Assembly (NCBI GenBank): GCA_964017065.1 | Contig: OZ024787.1 | Location: forward strand, 7,611,899-7,675,898 | Direction of reading: 5' to 3' | Origin: Haliclona indistincta | Taxonomy: Eukaryota; Porifera; Demospongiae; Haplosclerida; Chalinidae | Length of the DNA: 64,000 nucleotides | Part shown: piece by piece, positions 55,383 to 64,000 of the stretch | How the letters are laid out: every line of letters starts with the position of its first letter | Numbering within the stretch: the first letter of the stretch is position 1 | Position numbers and translations under genes: made by a program | Notes under the pieces: model-generated | The model's input: only the letters and a program-made list of their open reading frames with translations | Database searches by the model: none | What the model was told of the DNA's origin: nothing

Positions 55383-58298
55383 CCTCCCTCCCTCTCTCCC
55401 TCCCTCCCTCCCTCTCTCCCTCCCTCCCTCCCTCCCTCCCTCCCTCCCTCCCCCCTCTCTCTCTCCAGATATCAATGAGTGTAGTATCAATTCTGATAAT
55501 TGTGATCAGTTATGTACTAACACTGAGGGTGGATTCAATTGTAGTTGTAATGATGGCTTTATACTGCAATCAGACATGAGATCGTGTATCGGTGAGTAGA
55601 CATGAGAATTATAGTTTGAGACAAGTACACGTACTTGCTGGTCTTTAGTTAATTCCATTATGTCAGAGCCTCTACAGCTCTAATTTTCCATTTTTCATTA
55701 TTTAGTGGATCCTGATAGAAATTGTTCAGTTGACAATGTCTGCGAGCAGCAATGTGTCCGTAACATCAATCCATCCACTAACATGAGTGTCGAAGTTTGC
55801 TCATGCATGGGTGGATTCACACTGGATTCAAACATGATAAATTGCTCGGGTAAGTTTGAATAACCACGAGTTTGAATTATCGAGTTAATGCCTAGTTTTA
55901 TTCCTATATCTACATGTAGATGTCAACGAATGCAGCAGTAATACCACTAACCCATGCACTCAGAACTGTATTAACACAGTTGGAAGTTTTGTGTGCAGTT
56001 GTACTAGTGGCTACAGACTTGGCAGTGATAGCTTCACTTGTGGAGGTAATTACTATTCAGTATACATGCAGATGCAGTGTTGATAAGTGCTTAATTGATA
56101 TTGGTGCAAAAACTTCTTGCAAGTTGAAGCACAGATCTCAAAAGAGTTCATTAAATATAAATGCTATGCTCTGTGTATTTTGACCTGTGAATTATCCAAG
56201 TTTGAGACCGGTTGTCCGTGATAGTATAGTGGTTAGTATCCCTGCCTGTCACGCAGGAGACCGGGGTTCGATTCCCCGTCACGGAGTGTCCTTGTTTTTT
56301 TACGTGCACCCAGCACATCAAATCAATATCTCTATTAGCATAAATTATGTTTATGTTAATGTTTTTGTCATGTACCTTTATCGCATGTTTTTTTTATTGT
56401 CAGACATTAACGAATGTGTGGAGGCTGCAATGGGTAATCAGCAGATTTGCAACATGACTCAATCTTGCGAGAATACTGTTGGATCATTCCGATGCGTCTG
56501 CCCTGGTGGGACTGAGCTCAACATGCAAGGGATGTGTGTCGTACTACCAATACTTACTACCTCATCTAGCATCACACCCGTTTCTACTCCAACTCCATCA
56601 TCCACTATCGCTAGAATCTCATTTACAGCTCTACCTACTACCACACCCACTATCACCACACCCACTTTACCTACTGGTATTGATCAAAATCAAGTAGCTG
56701 TAGTACTAAGAAGAGTGACTGATGCTACTGTAAGTCTCAGACAGTTAATGTTGTCTTGATTCTGCCTGTATTTAATTCATGCAGTTTGGAGACAGCGAGA
56801 GGCAACAATTCCAGAAAGCAGCAGCAGATTCTCTGAACCTTTACTGCGGCAGCAATCGTGACAGATGCCGACTACCTGCTACCAGAAAAAGGTAAAGTGC
56901 TATTGCCTAGTACTCGGCTTTATTATGCACAAAAATGAAGATATTTAACCATTGCGTACTTATTTGATAACACTTCAATTTTTGCAGACAATCTACCACT
57001 GTGCTAGCTAGTGGTGTTACCATCACCAGCACCATGGATACCAGCAGTGGTCTAAGGGTTAACCTCTACGTACAAGGATCAACGGGATTGATTCCTCAAC
57101 AAGATGTTTTGTCAGCTATTCGGGTAAGTAATTCATGTTATGACTGCATTTTCATGAAATGCATGTTGCATGTAAAAAAGAATTTTTTAAATGAAATCAA
57201 CTGGTTTGTTTATTGTATTTATGTACAACAGTTTAGCAATTATTGTGTGTACTATTGATAGTTGTTATAAAAATGCAAGTCTCGTGGTCGTATTTGGTGA
57301 GCATGTGTATACAGTGGAAACCCTCTAATTTTTACAGCTGATTGCAGCTAACTTGACTCTCAGTTTTGACAAACAGACTCATATTTGTGACCAACACCAC
57401 ACCTCTCCCTGCACATGTGCTAGTATAGGGAGAGGTGTGGTGTTGACCACAAATTAACAGTCCTTGTAGTATGTTTGTCAAACTGAGAGTCAAATTTGCT
57501 AATATTAGGGCATACAAATTTGTCACTTTGCATAATCAAAAAGAGATCTTTAAAGTAGCTACGTGCAGGAAATGTGCTATTTTATGTTTAATTGACGTTT
57601 TCTACTTTTCTCTCCATCTCTTCGCTCGTTTCCTTTCTTCTATCTATTTTCTCTCTCAGTCAAATACAGCTCAATTTCAAAATGCTGGTTTCGATGTGGC
57701 AAGTGTCGAACCTGTGAATCGATCTACTGATGAGCTGTCTACTGGCGCTATAGTTGGTATTGTGATAGGAGCAATGGTGATTGCACTGGTTGTGGTGGTG
57801 GTGCTTCTGACTGTTTTATCCTGCTGGTGGATGCGGTAAGAACTTTATGCTCCACTCACAAAGGAGAGCATTTGATTAATAAATGTTGCTGTGTACTCGA
57901 TTAAAATTTTATACAACTGTTCTGATCATCAACTATCCCATGCACTAGCATACTGCACTGTTGTGAAAATTTCTATATCAATGAGCATATTGATCTCTTG
58001 TTGCTGAATTGTTGTTGTATCTACGTACATTGACATCTTGCTAGCAAAGTTTTGGCTATGACTACATGTAAAATAATGTTTTAATTTTTACAGACAAAGG
58101 AAAAACCAGCATGGAAAATATTCATTTGCAAAGAGCACCAATCTGGAGAACGAGTATATTGCTTCTGGTGAATTAGTCATTTACAATGAGGCCTACGATA
58201 GCAGTGCAAGACAAGAAAAGGATCATGTGTTCTTGAGTAGTGTCACACTGAAGAACGCCGTGGTTGATCAAGGTGCTAGCGACAGTGATGAAGATTAG
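42193..58298 (+). CDS. Reeler-DOMON2-Ig-NIDO-AMOP-VWD-EGF membrane protein (33 exons, 2,222 aa if one gene)
   Basis: Exons of part 1: 42193-42415, 42486-42711, 42792-42859, 42915-43100, 43381-43520, 43573-43631, 43722-43993, 44053-44190, 44466-44605, 44659-44717, 44810-45081, 45136-45273. Part 2: 46537-46827, 46877-46921, 46976-47491, 47580-47707, 47970-48308, 48717-49192, 49531-49709, 50183-50382, 52804-53158, 53423-53668, 53978-54325, 54771-54926, 55055-55180, 55469-55591, 55706-55849, 55920-56045, 56404-56729, 56785-56891, 56988-57123, 57660-57835, 58094-58298. The total is exactly 2,223 codons. Order: signal, Reeler (to ~172), two linker-DOMON units (to ~594), linker, Ig (~640-737), IESTTPV repeats, NIDO (~925-1120), AMOP (CPC, CC motifs, ~1160-1298), VWD (GDPH ~1300), EGF modules with DINEC (~1680-1930), a possible SEA-like region, TM (~2125-2152) and a tail. 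Part 1 and part 2 could be separate genes, but part 2 lacks its own signal exon. Role: MUC4-like surface or adhesion protein. Confidence 0.65.
45533..46435. mobile_element. 903-bp TIR element in the intron before the Ig exon
   Basis: The ends TACCCGTGCGC and GCGCACGGGTA are exact inverted repeats. The interior holds GT-rich microsatellites and a degenerate tRNA-like segment. It sits where, in the two earlier linker-DOMON units of the same gene, the intron text 'acttgaagttattctaatag' leads into a DOMON exon. Confidence 0.7.
45621..45695 (+). repeat. degenerate tRNA-like / SINE head
   Basis: A box A-like TGGTTCAACTGG and a box B-like GGTTCGAATCC (45673-45683) flank an anticodon-like stem-loop with TAC. 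Acceptor and T stems do not pair properly, so this is a tRNA-derived SINE or pseudogene, not a working tRNA. Confidence 0.5.
46978..47431 (+). repeat. 21-bp coding minisatellite (IESTTPV units)
   Basis: About 21 units encode IESTTPV or IESSTPV, a Ser/Thr/Pro-rich stalk suited to O-glycosylation between the Ig and NIDO domains. One unit lacks a codon (TTVIESS). Because the unit is a multiple of three with few stops, other frames and the opposite strand are open as well. Confidence 0.85.
49840..50010. mobile_element. 171-bp TTAA MITE in an intron
   Basis: Begins TTAACCCTTTAACCCC and ends AAAGGGTTAA, with TTAA at both edges. Its termini match the MITEs near 61.2-62.4 kb, and its right part matches 2740-2800. 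It lies in the intron between the AMOP and VWD exons. Confidence 0.7.
50522..52426 (-). mobile_element. non-autonomous Helitron-family element, copy 3 (reverse), expanded
   Basis: Reverse orientation: palindrome at 50522-50907, then middle sequence as in copies 1 and 2, and the hairpin end 'agggaggcactaccgtgcct' with CCCTAA ending at 52426. A (GGAA)n tract has expanded inside it. It lies in the intron that splits the VWD domain of the large protein. Confidence 0.7.
51512..52150. repeat. (GGAA)n microsatellite, about 160 units
   Basis: About 640 bp of uninterrupted GGAA on the plus strand. Long KEGR or SFLP repeat frames here are artefacts. The orthologous spot in the other element copies holds only 20-40 bp of GAAA/CTTT-type repeat. 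Confidence 0.95.
52432..52475. repeat. (TATATG)n microsatellite
   Basis: Six to seven TATATG units immediately after the element end. A 20-bp palindrome AATCTGAAGATCTTCAGATT follows at about 52602-52621. Confidence 0.8.
55285..55468 (+). repeat. (CT)n/(CCCT)n tract acting as an intron pyrimidine tract
   Basis: About 180 bp of nearly pure pyrimidine ends directly in the CAG acceptor (55466-55468) of an EGF exon. It is therefore the polypyrimidine tract of that intron. The S/L/P-rich open frame is an artefact. Confidence 0.85.
56215..56286 (+). tRNA. tRNA-Asp (GTC)
   Basis: A 72-nt cloverleaf. The acceptor stem TCCGTGA pairs with TCACGGA, with discriminator G. The anticodon stem CCTGC/GCAGG carries the loop CTGTCAC with anticodon GTC at 56248-56250. 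The T arm CGGGG-TTCGATT-CCCCG is canonical. A T7 run at 56295-56301 can end Pol III transcription. The gene lies in the sense orientation inside an intron between two EGF exons of the large membrane protein. Confidence 0.95.
57350..57494. mobile_element. foldback element in an intron
   Basis: Arms containing 'gactctcag' with 'gacaaac' and their complements surround an inner pair (CCACACCTCTCCCT / AGGGAGAGGTGTGG). The total is about 145 bp. It lies in the intron before the TM exon. No coding content. Confidence 0.6.
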
Positions 58299-58810
58299 CA
58301 CTTTCTAGAACGTATATAATTTTTTATCGTAAATTACAGTACATTTAGTATCCACATGTTGTATTACGTACTGTCAATCATTTAATAATTGTAGTATTAG
58401 CAGATTTCTCATCATCAATATTGCGTATCAGTGGATATTCAGAGGCAGGGTGCATTAATTTTAAATCAAACATTTTTGTACAGCAATACTTTAAGTACAT
58501 GTACAAGAGACAGAAATTAGTAGCGATCGTTGGCTATTATGCGATGAATAGGCGAGTATGATGAATTATCAAGGCCAGTTGTTGGGCTCGGGTACAGAAT
58601 CAGATGAGGGAAGAAAGTGACTTGTACTTATTGTATGAGAATTTAGAGAATAATTGCACAACTTCATTGCCGGTAAGTTGTCCCAACAGTTGGAACAACA
58701 CATTGGACCTGAGCAAGACCGGCAAGGAGGCCTATTAATGAGCCCCTCCCTCACTGAACTTCCGCGTTGTTAGGTACGGTATCTATCCTGTTTCCTGTCA
58801 CTCGCGACTG
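58299..58810. repeat. duplicated spacer between genes 2 and 3
   Basis: From about 58383 it follows the spacer after gene 1 (41608 onward) closely. The 3' flank of the large fused gene is therefore the same as the 3' flank of the simple Reeler-DOMON gene. Confidence 0.7.
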
Positions 58811-58873
58811 TATAAATGCCGGAAAACACTGCACTGAGCAGTAGGATCAGCTCCAGGACTATCTGATTTTACA
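58811..58873 (+). promoter_or_regulatory. core promoter and 5' UTR of gene 3
   Basis: TATAAAT at 58811-58817 with flanks almost identical to gene 2. The ATG is at 58874. Confidence 0.6.
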
Positions 58874-60474
58874 ATGGCGATCATCAGCTCAACGATTTAC
58901 CTGATTTTTGCTGTCACAGCAGTGCTACTCCATCCAGGACATTCTCTCCCAGGCGGTGCACCTAGTGGTGCATGCAGCAACTTGACACCGTCTCCGGGTA
59001 ATCACGGAGCAGGGCAGACTAGTCCGACCCCGTACGTTCTCAACTTTGCTCCAGAGTTGAATGGAACGGTCTACACACCAGGACAAACCTACACCGGTAA
59101 CTCAACTTATAATAGCATTGAGCTTACGGTGTTAATTTTAATGACATCTTTCTAATCATTCTAGTTACACTGAGTGGGAACAATAGTGAACAATTTCGAG
59201 GATTTCTTGTGCAAGTCAGGTCCTCACCAGATGACGCTATATTGGGAGGTATCGCAGAAAACAGTGGTGATGTGCAGCCTCATGCCTGCACTCCATCTGA
59301 CGGTGGAGTGACACATAATTCACGCTCTGACAAATCAAGTATATCATTCCAGTGGACCCCAACTGCAGGGACTGGTGATGTTGTATTTAGGTAAGTACTT
59401 TTTTCTGCCGCTTACCATTTAGCTGCTGCAGTTAGCCTAGCTAGCTATCATTATAATTATTTCCATGTTTCATACAGGTACACTGTTGTACAAACACAAC
59501 CAACGCATTGGGATGCTGCTAGTACTGCTACATTCCAGGAGCAAGGCAAGTATTGCAATAATTTATAATGCTTGCAATTCGTTGTGATGTTTAAATGCAC
59601 TGCATGACTAGATGTTTAATTTCTGTCATGTAGTGCAAACGATGTGCTCAGGAAGAATCAGTCTGGGTCGATGGTCTGCAATCTGGACTGTCAGAGGAGA
59701 GTATGTCACTTTCATTGCTTCTGGTTCTGTTTCTCAGTCTCCCACTGGAGCCTATTTAGCTATCGGTTTCTCAGACAGCCGTAGTATGGTGAGGCTGGCA
59801 TAAGACATTATCATAATTTATTTGTTTCTCTAGCCCAATAGTGACATAATAGTTGGAGGCAGTGACGGAAGCACCTCTTTTGTCAGTGACAGGTTAGTCG
59901 TTTAGCTACCTCCTCATTTGTATATCACAGTCATTTACACTATACTCACACTACTAGTGTAACAACACATTTACACTGTCATCTTATTTTGATGTTTTCA
60001 CAGATATGCAGGATCCCGCTCTGCTCCTCCTTCCGACCCCTCCCAAGACGTCACCAACACATCGGTTGTGCTGAATAATGAATCGATCAGCTACACGTTC
60101 ATTCGGCGGCTGAACACAGGAGATACACAGAGAGATATTGTCCTAGGAGTGAGAGACACAATGTGCCGTTACATCCTATTTGCCTCTGGGACTGTGAGCA
60201 ACATTACAACTCAATCCATTAACTTCCATGGTAGCAGAACTGCTTTGTCAAGTGAACAAGTTTGCCTGTGTTGTAAGTGAAGCCACTAAATCTGAGTGCT
60301 CAAAATTTATATGTTCTTTTCTCTTCTATTCTCCTTCAGCATCTGTGGGATGGAGAGCAACTAGTAAGACAGATACTATCACCCTTGCCGTGCATAATAT
60401 TACTATCTTTCTTTCCTATAGGTTTTTCTGTGCTAGTGCTGCTGATAATTGCCGCTATGCACTGTTTAATGTGA
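58874..60474 (+). CDS. Reeler-DOMON protein 3 (8 exons, 358 aa, linker exon deleted)
   Basis: Exons: 58874-59096, 59165-59390, 59478-59545, 59634-59788, 59834-59892, 60004-60272, 60340-60363, 60422-60474; the total is 359 codons. Signal peptide, Reeler, DOMON and C-terminal hydrophobic tail are as in protein 1. The Ser/Thr/Pro linker exon present in paralogs 1, 2 and 4 is gone: intron text jumps from 'gcttgcaatt' to 'tttaaatgcactgc'. The reading frame is kept because the lost exon was phase 1-1. Intron 3 begins with GC (59546-59547). The function is presumably the same as for paralog 1. Confidence 0.85.
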
Positions 60475-60730
60475 AAGTGCATTTCATCAGTACAGGATGT
60501 GTCTATATTTATTAGAACATATTATACATCACCAGTTGTTCACTAGTTTATAAAAGTTGACAAATCATGCTGATAAGAAACATCCTGCACTTAGCGAAAC
60601 ATCCTGCACTTAGCGATAATGATAATATTGATGTATAATGTTCAGAAAGAATTATAGTATTGGCAGATTGTGCATCATCAATATTGTGCACCGGTGGATA
60701 CCCCTTTTATTAATTTGAGGTCATCCCTAC

Positions 60731-60755
60731 ATATCATTGCCGATCGGCAACGATA
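60731..60755. repeat. third copy of the GCCGATCGGC palindrome
   Basis: ATCATTGCCGATCGGCAACGAT with neighbouring 'gaggtcatccctacat' is the reverse complement of text at 6250-6290 and 19000-19035. It is a dispersed palindromic repeat. Confidence 0.55.
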
Positions 60756-60782
60756 ATATCAAACATTTTTTGGTACATACAT

Positions 60783-60874
60783 GTACTTTAATAGCCTCGT
60801 CCCCAGGCTCTCCTGGGTGTGGCTCGATTGCGAGCCACACCCAGGAGAGCCTGGGGACGAGGCTAGTACTTTAA
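60783..60874. mobile_element. 74-bp hairpin element with 9-bp target duplication
   Basis: 60792-60865 is an almost complete perfect palindrome (TAGCCTCGTCCCCAGGCTCT..., loop ATTG). It is flanked on both sides by GTACTTTAA (60783-60791 and 60866-60874). The paralogous spacers have a single, uninterrupted 'atactttaa' segment. The 9-bp duplication suits a Mutator-like element. Confidence 0.75.
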
Positions 60875-61192
60875 GTACAAGAGACAGAGTTTAGTAGCGA
60901 TTATTGGCTATATAATGCGATGAATAGGCGAGTATGAGTATGCAATGAGTTACCCATGCCAGTTGTTGGGCTCTGGTACAGAATCAGATGAGGAAAGAAA
61001 GTGAATTTGTGGTATTGATATGAGAATTTGCAAGAAGATGAGATCATGAAGGGAAAGCAGATTGACAGAATACATTTGCAAGTTTCATCAGCGAAGAGAA
61101 GTGCACAAGTTCATTTCCAGTAAGTTGTTCCAACAGTTGGAACAACGCACTGGCCCTGAGCAAGACCTGAGGTGATGCCCGTGATGGCACCA

Positions 61193-61791
61193 TTAACCCT
61201 TTAACCCCTATTGTCGCCTTTTGGCGACATACATACTTCAGACACCATAACTTTATCAAAAAGTGTTAAAATATTCCAAAATTAAGCCAAATCGAAGAAT
61301 ACAAATAACCGCAAAAAATCCAGTGGTTTTCGGCGCGCCCCCTGCGCTAAACGTTATGGCGACGGCATTTCTATGGCTTCAGTGCAAATTCCACAACATT
61401 TTAGGAGAAACAAAATGGCTGCCAAGAAATTTTGGACATTTTATGGCTTCAGGGTGCTCGGAAACACATTTTTGTGCATTCTCTATGATCTGGGCTACAT
61501 TTTGCACTCACCAAAACCACTGCTATCTGTGTGTACTTTTCAGTAGCCAGCCCCAAAGTACTAACTTTGAGCAAAATTTGACGAGGTCGTTGCACTTTAT
61601 CGGCTTCACTTTCGAAGTGGGAGGGGCATATCGACTGACTTGAGTGTGGGCAATTGCGGCTACTCACTGGCGTAAAAAGACGCAAATTTGAGACCAGTAG
61701 CACAAAAGACACACGAGATATTCACCAGAGAAGTGGTCAGCATTTACGAGGTTAAAATTTCAGCAAGATAATTTAGTAATTAAAGGGTTAA
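61193..61791. mobile_element. TTAA MITE, about 0.6 kb, copy a
   Basis: TTAACCCTTTAACCCC at the left and AAAGGGTTAA at the right. It is an inverted near-copy of the next element, separated from it by 12 bp. Open frames on both strands mirror each other and are not genes. Confidence 0.75.
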
Positions 61792-61803
61792 CCAGGAGAC
61801 CTA

Positions 61804-62402
61804 TTAACCCTTTCAACACTAAATTATCTTGCTGAAATTTTAACCTCGTACATGCTGACCACTTCTATCGTGAATATCTCGTGTGTCTTTTGTGCTACTG
61901 GTCTCAAATTTGCGTCCTTTTATGCCAGTGAGTAGCCGCAATTGCTCACACTCAAGTCGGTCGATATGCCCCTCCCACTTCGAAAGTGAAGCCGATAAAG
62001 TGCAGCGACCTCGTCAAATTTTGCTCAAAGTTAGTACTTTGGGGCTGGCTACTGAAAAGTACATGTAAATAGCAGTGGTTTTGGTCAATGTAAAATGTAG
62101 CCAAGATCATAGAGAATGCGCAAAAATGTGTATTCCGAGCACCCGAAGCCATAAAATGTCCAAATTTTCTTGGCAGCCATTTTGTTTTTCCTAAAATGTT
62201 GTGAAATTTGCATTGAAGCCATAGAAATGCCGAAGCCAATATGTTTAGCGCAGGGGGCGCGCTGAAAACCGGTCAATTTTTGGCGGTTATTTGTATTCTT
62301 CAATTTGGCTTAATTTTGGGATATTTTAGCACTTTTTCATTAAGTTATGCTGTCTGAAGTATGTATGACGCAAAATTGCGTCATTAGGGCATAAAGGGTT
62401 AA
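61804..62402. mobile_element. TTAA MITE, about 0.6 kb, copy b (inverted)
   Basis: TTAA at 61804-61807 and 62399-62402. The paralogous spacers read 'cctattaatgagcccctc' with one TTAA, which is the empty site, so the TTAA duplication is direct evidence of insertion. This points to a piggyBac-type mechanism. No transposase frame. Confidence 0.8.
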
Positions 62403-62471
62403 TGAGCCCCTCCCACACCGAACTTCCGCGCTGTGTTAGGTATCTATCCTGTTTCCTGTCATTCACGACTG

Positions 62472-62533
62472 TATAAATGTCGGAAAACACTGCACTGAGC
62501 AGTAGGATCAGCTCCAGGTCTCTCTGATTTACA
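62472..62533 (+). promoter_or_regulatory. core promoter and 5' UTR of gene 4
   Basis: TATAAAT at 62472-62478, 62 bp before the ATG at 62534, in the shared promoter block. The MITE pair was inserted about 70 bp upstream of the TATA box. Confidence 0.6.
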
Positions 62534-63869
62534 ATGGCGATCATCAGCTCCACGATTTACCTGATTTTTGCTGTCACAGTAGTGCTACTCCGTCCAGGGC
62601 ATTCTCGCCCAGACGGAGCACCTAGTGGTGCATGCAGCAACTTGATACCATCTTCCGACAGTCACGGAGCAGGGCAGACTAGTCCGACCCCGTACGTTCT
62701 CAACTTTGCTCCAGAGCTGAATGGAACGGTCTACACACCAGGACAAACCTACACCAGTAACTAAACTTATGATAGCATTGAGCTTACGGTGTTAATTTTA
62801 ATGACATCTTTCTAATCATTCCAGTTACACTGAGTGGGAACAATAGTGAACAATTTCGAGGATTTCTTGTGCAAGTCAGGTCCTCACCAGGTGATTCTAT
62901 ATTGGGAGGCATCGCAGAAAACAGTAGTGATGTGCAGCTTCATGCCTGCACTCCATCTGATGGTGGAGTGACACATAATTCAAGCACTGACAAATCAAGT
63001 ATATCATTCCAGTGGGCCCCAACTGCAGGGACTGGTGATGTTGTATTTAGGTAAGTACTTTTCTGCTTACCACTAAATTTTAGCTGCTGCTGCAGGTAGC
63101 TTAGCTAGCTATAATTATATTTTCATGTTTCATATAGGTACACTGTTGTACAAACACTAATGACGCATTGGGATGCAGCTAGTACTGCTACATTCCAGGA
63201 GCAAGGCAAGTATTGTGACATTGCATAATGCTTGCAATTCATTTGTATAGTTGTGCCCACTGATCCTCCAGCAAGCAGTATTACCATCTTGAGCACTGGT
63301 ATTGCCCCAAGTGTCGCAAGCGTCTCGTCAACAGCTGCTCCACAAGTTGTAATGACATCTTTTCAAGCTAGGGAGACTGTTTCTACACCAGCACCCACCA
63401 ATTTACCAAGTTAGTCTTTGATCAATTATCTTTTACATGTACCATAATAGATCAAACAACTGCCAATAGATGTCATGCATGGTCACCATATTTGTCATAC
63501 ATGATTTCCTCATCATTTGTTTGTCACAAACAGGATATCCAGTCATTACTTTTTGATCTTAATTTTAAACGCACTGCATGACTACATATTATATATTTTC
63601 TGTCATGTAGTGCAAACGATGTGCTCAGGAAGAATCAGTCTGGGACGATGGTCTGCAGCCTGGACTGTCAGAGGAGAGTATGTCACTTTCATTGCTTCTG
63701 GTTCTGTTTCTCAGTCTCTCACTGGAGCCTATTTAGCTATCGGTTTCTCAGACAGCCGTAGTATGGTGAGGCTGGCATAAGACATTATCATAATTTATTT
63801 GTTTCTCTAGCCCAATAGTGACATAATAGTTGGAGGCAGTGACGGAAGCACCTCTTTTGTCAGTGACAG
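62534..63869 (+). CDS. Reeler-DOMON protein 4, partial at window end
   Basis: Exons: 62534-62756, 62825-63050, 63138-63205, 63251-63409, 63611-63765, 63811-63869; the remaining DOMON and tail exons lie beyond the window. Signal peptide, Reeler and the first two DOMON exons are open. The linker exon is 15 nt longer than in gene 1 (adds ARETV-type residues). Exon 1 ends in A instead of G, changing one residue but keeping GTAACT. Intron 3 is again GC-AG (63206-63207). Confidence 0.8.
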
Positions 63870-64000
63870 GTTAGTCGTTTAGCTACCTCCTCATTTGTAT
63901 ATCACAGTCATTTACACTATGCTCACACTATATACTCACTATATACTCACACTACTACTGTCACAACGCTTTTACACTGTCATCTCAAAAATGATGTTTT

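Noticed and set aside
55173..55490. Ser/Leu/Pro-rich and Arg/Glu-rich frames
   Set aside because: Products of the CT/CCCT microsatellite forming an intron pyrimidine tract.
61263..62303. Mirror-image proteins on opposite strands (GASGCSE / HFMASG-type frames)
   Set aside because: They are the same inverted MITE read twice; no transposase motif and no splice support.

Overview
The window is animal nuclear DNA. It has short spliceosomal introns (GT-AG with some GC-AG), modular extracellular domains with many phase-1 introns, TATA-box promoters, a eukaryotic tRNA gene and dense transposon debris. The mix of Ig-like receptors, Reeler/DOMON proteins and a NIDO-AMOP-VWD-EGF membrane protein fits a demosponge such as Amphimedon. 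That identification is inference from protein style, not from a search.

Layout. 1-2.9 kb: the tail of an upstream coding exon, a ~60-bp minisatellite and TTAA-type MITE remnants. 2.98-8.36 kb: a complete 8-exon Ig-like receptor gene (776 codons; five Ig-like domains, an FN3-like stalk, a TM segment and a tail with NPAY, proline-rich and PDZ-ligand motifs). 9.19-10.19 kb: a decayed Ig-like gene. 11.09-22.44 kb: a second receptor locus built from the same exon cassettes, with two stalk exons and no visible TM exon because a 200-N assembly gap begins where it should follow. 22.96-24.46 kb: a minus-strand gene with a start codon split by an intron and an 8-residue Pro/Val/Ala repeat. 24.94-34.92 kb: a roughly 10-kb Helitron-like element encoding a Rep/PIF1-helicase/OTU protein. 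Its OTU domain is cut by a 1,133-bp TIR element, and its right end is a 609-bp palindrome with 188-bp arms. Three short copies sharing both ends lie at 20.3-21.6, 35.8-37.1 and 50.5-52.4 kb. 37-39.5 kb: TIR elements and a hairpin. 39.56-64 kb: four tandem Reeler-DOMON loci. Genes 1, 3 and 4 encode short secreted or anchored proteins. The exons of gene 2 run in compatible phase into a large Ig/NIDO/AMOP/VWD/EGF/TM protein, for a combined open frame of 2,222 residues.

Function. Apart from the transposon proteins and the unidentified minus-strand gene, the host genes are predicted secreted or cell-surface proteins of types used in adhesion, recognition or redox/heme binding. Tandem duplication of symmetric exon cassettes drives both families. 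Transposon insertions mark several structural changes: the OTU split, the place where a third DOMON unit is missing before the gene-2 fusion, and clean insertions recognisable against paralogous empty sites.

All exon models were made by eye from splice consensus, phase bookkeeping and comparison between paralogs. No transcripts or database searches were available.
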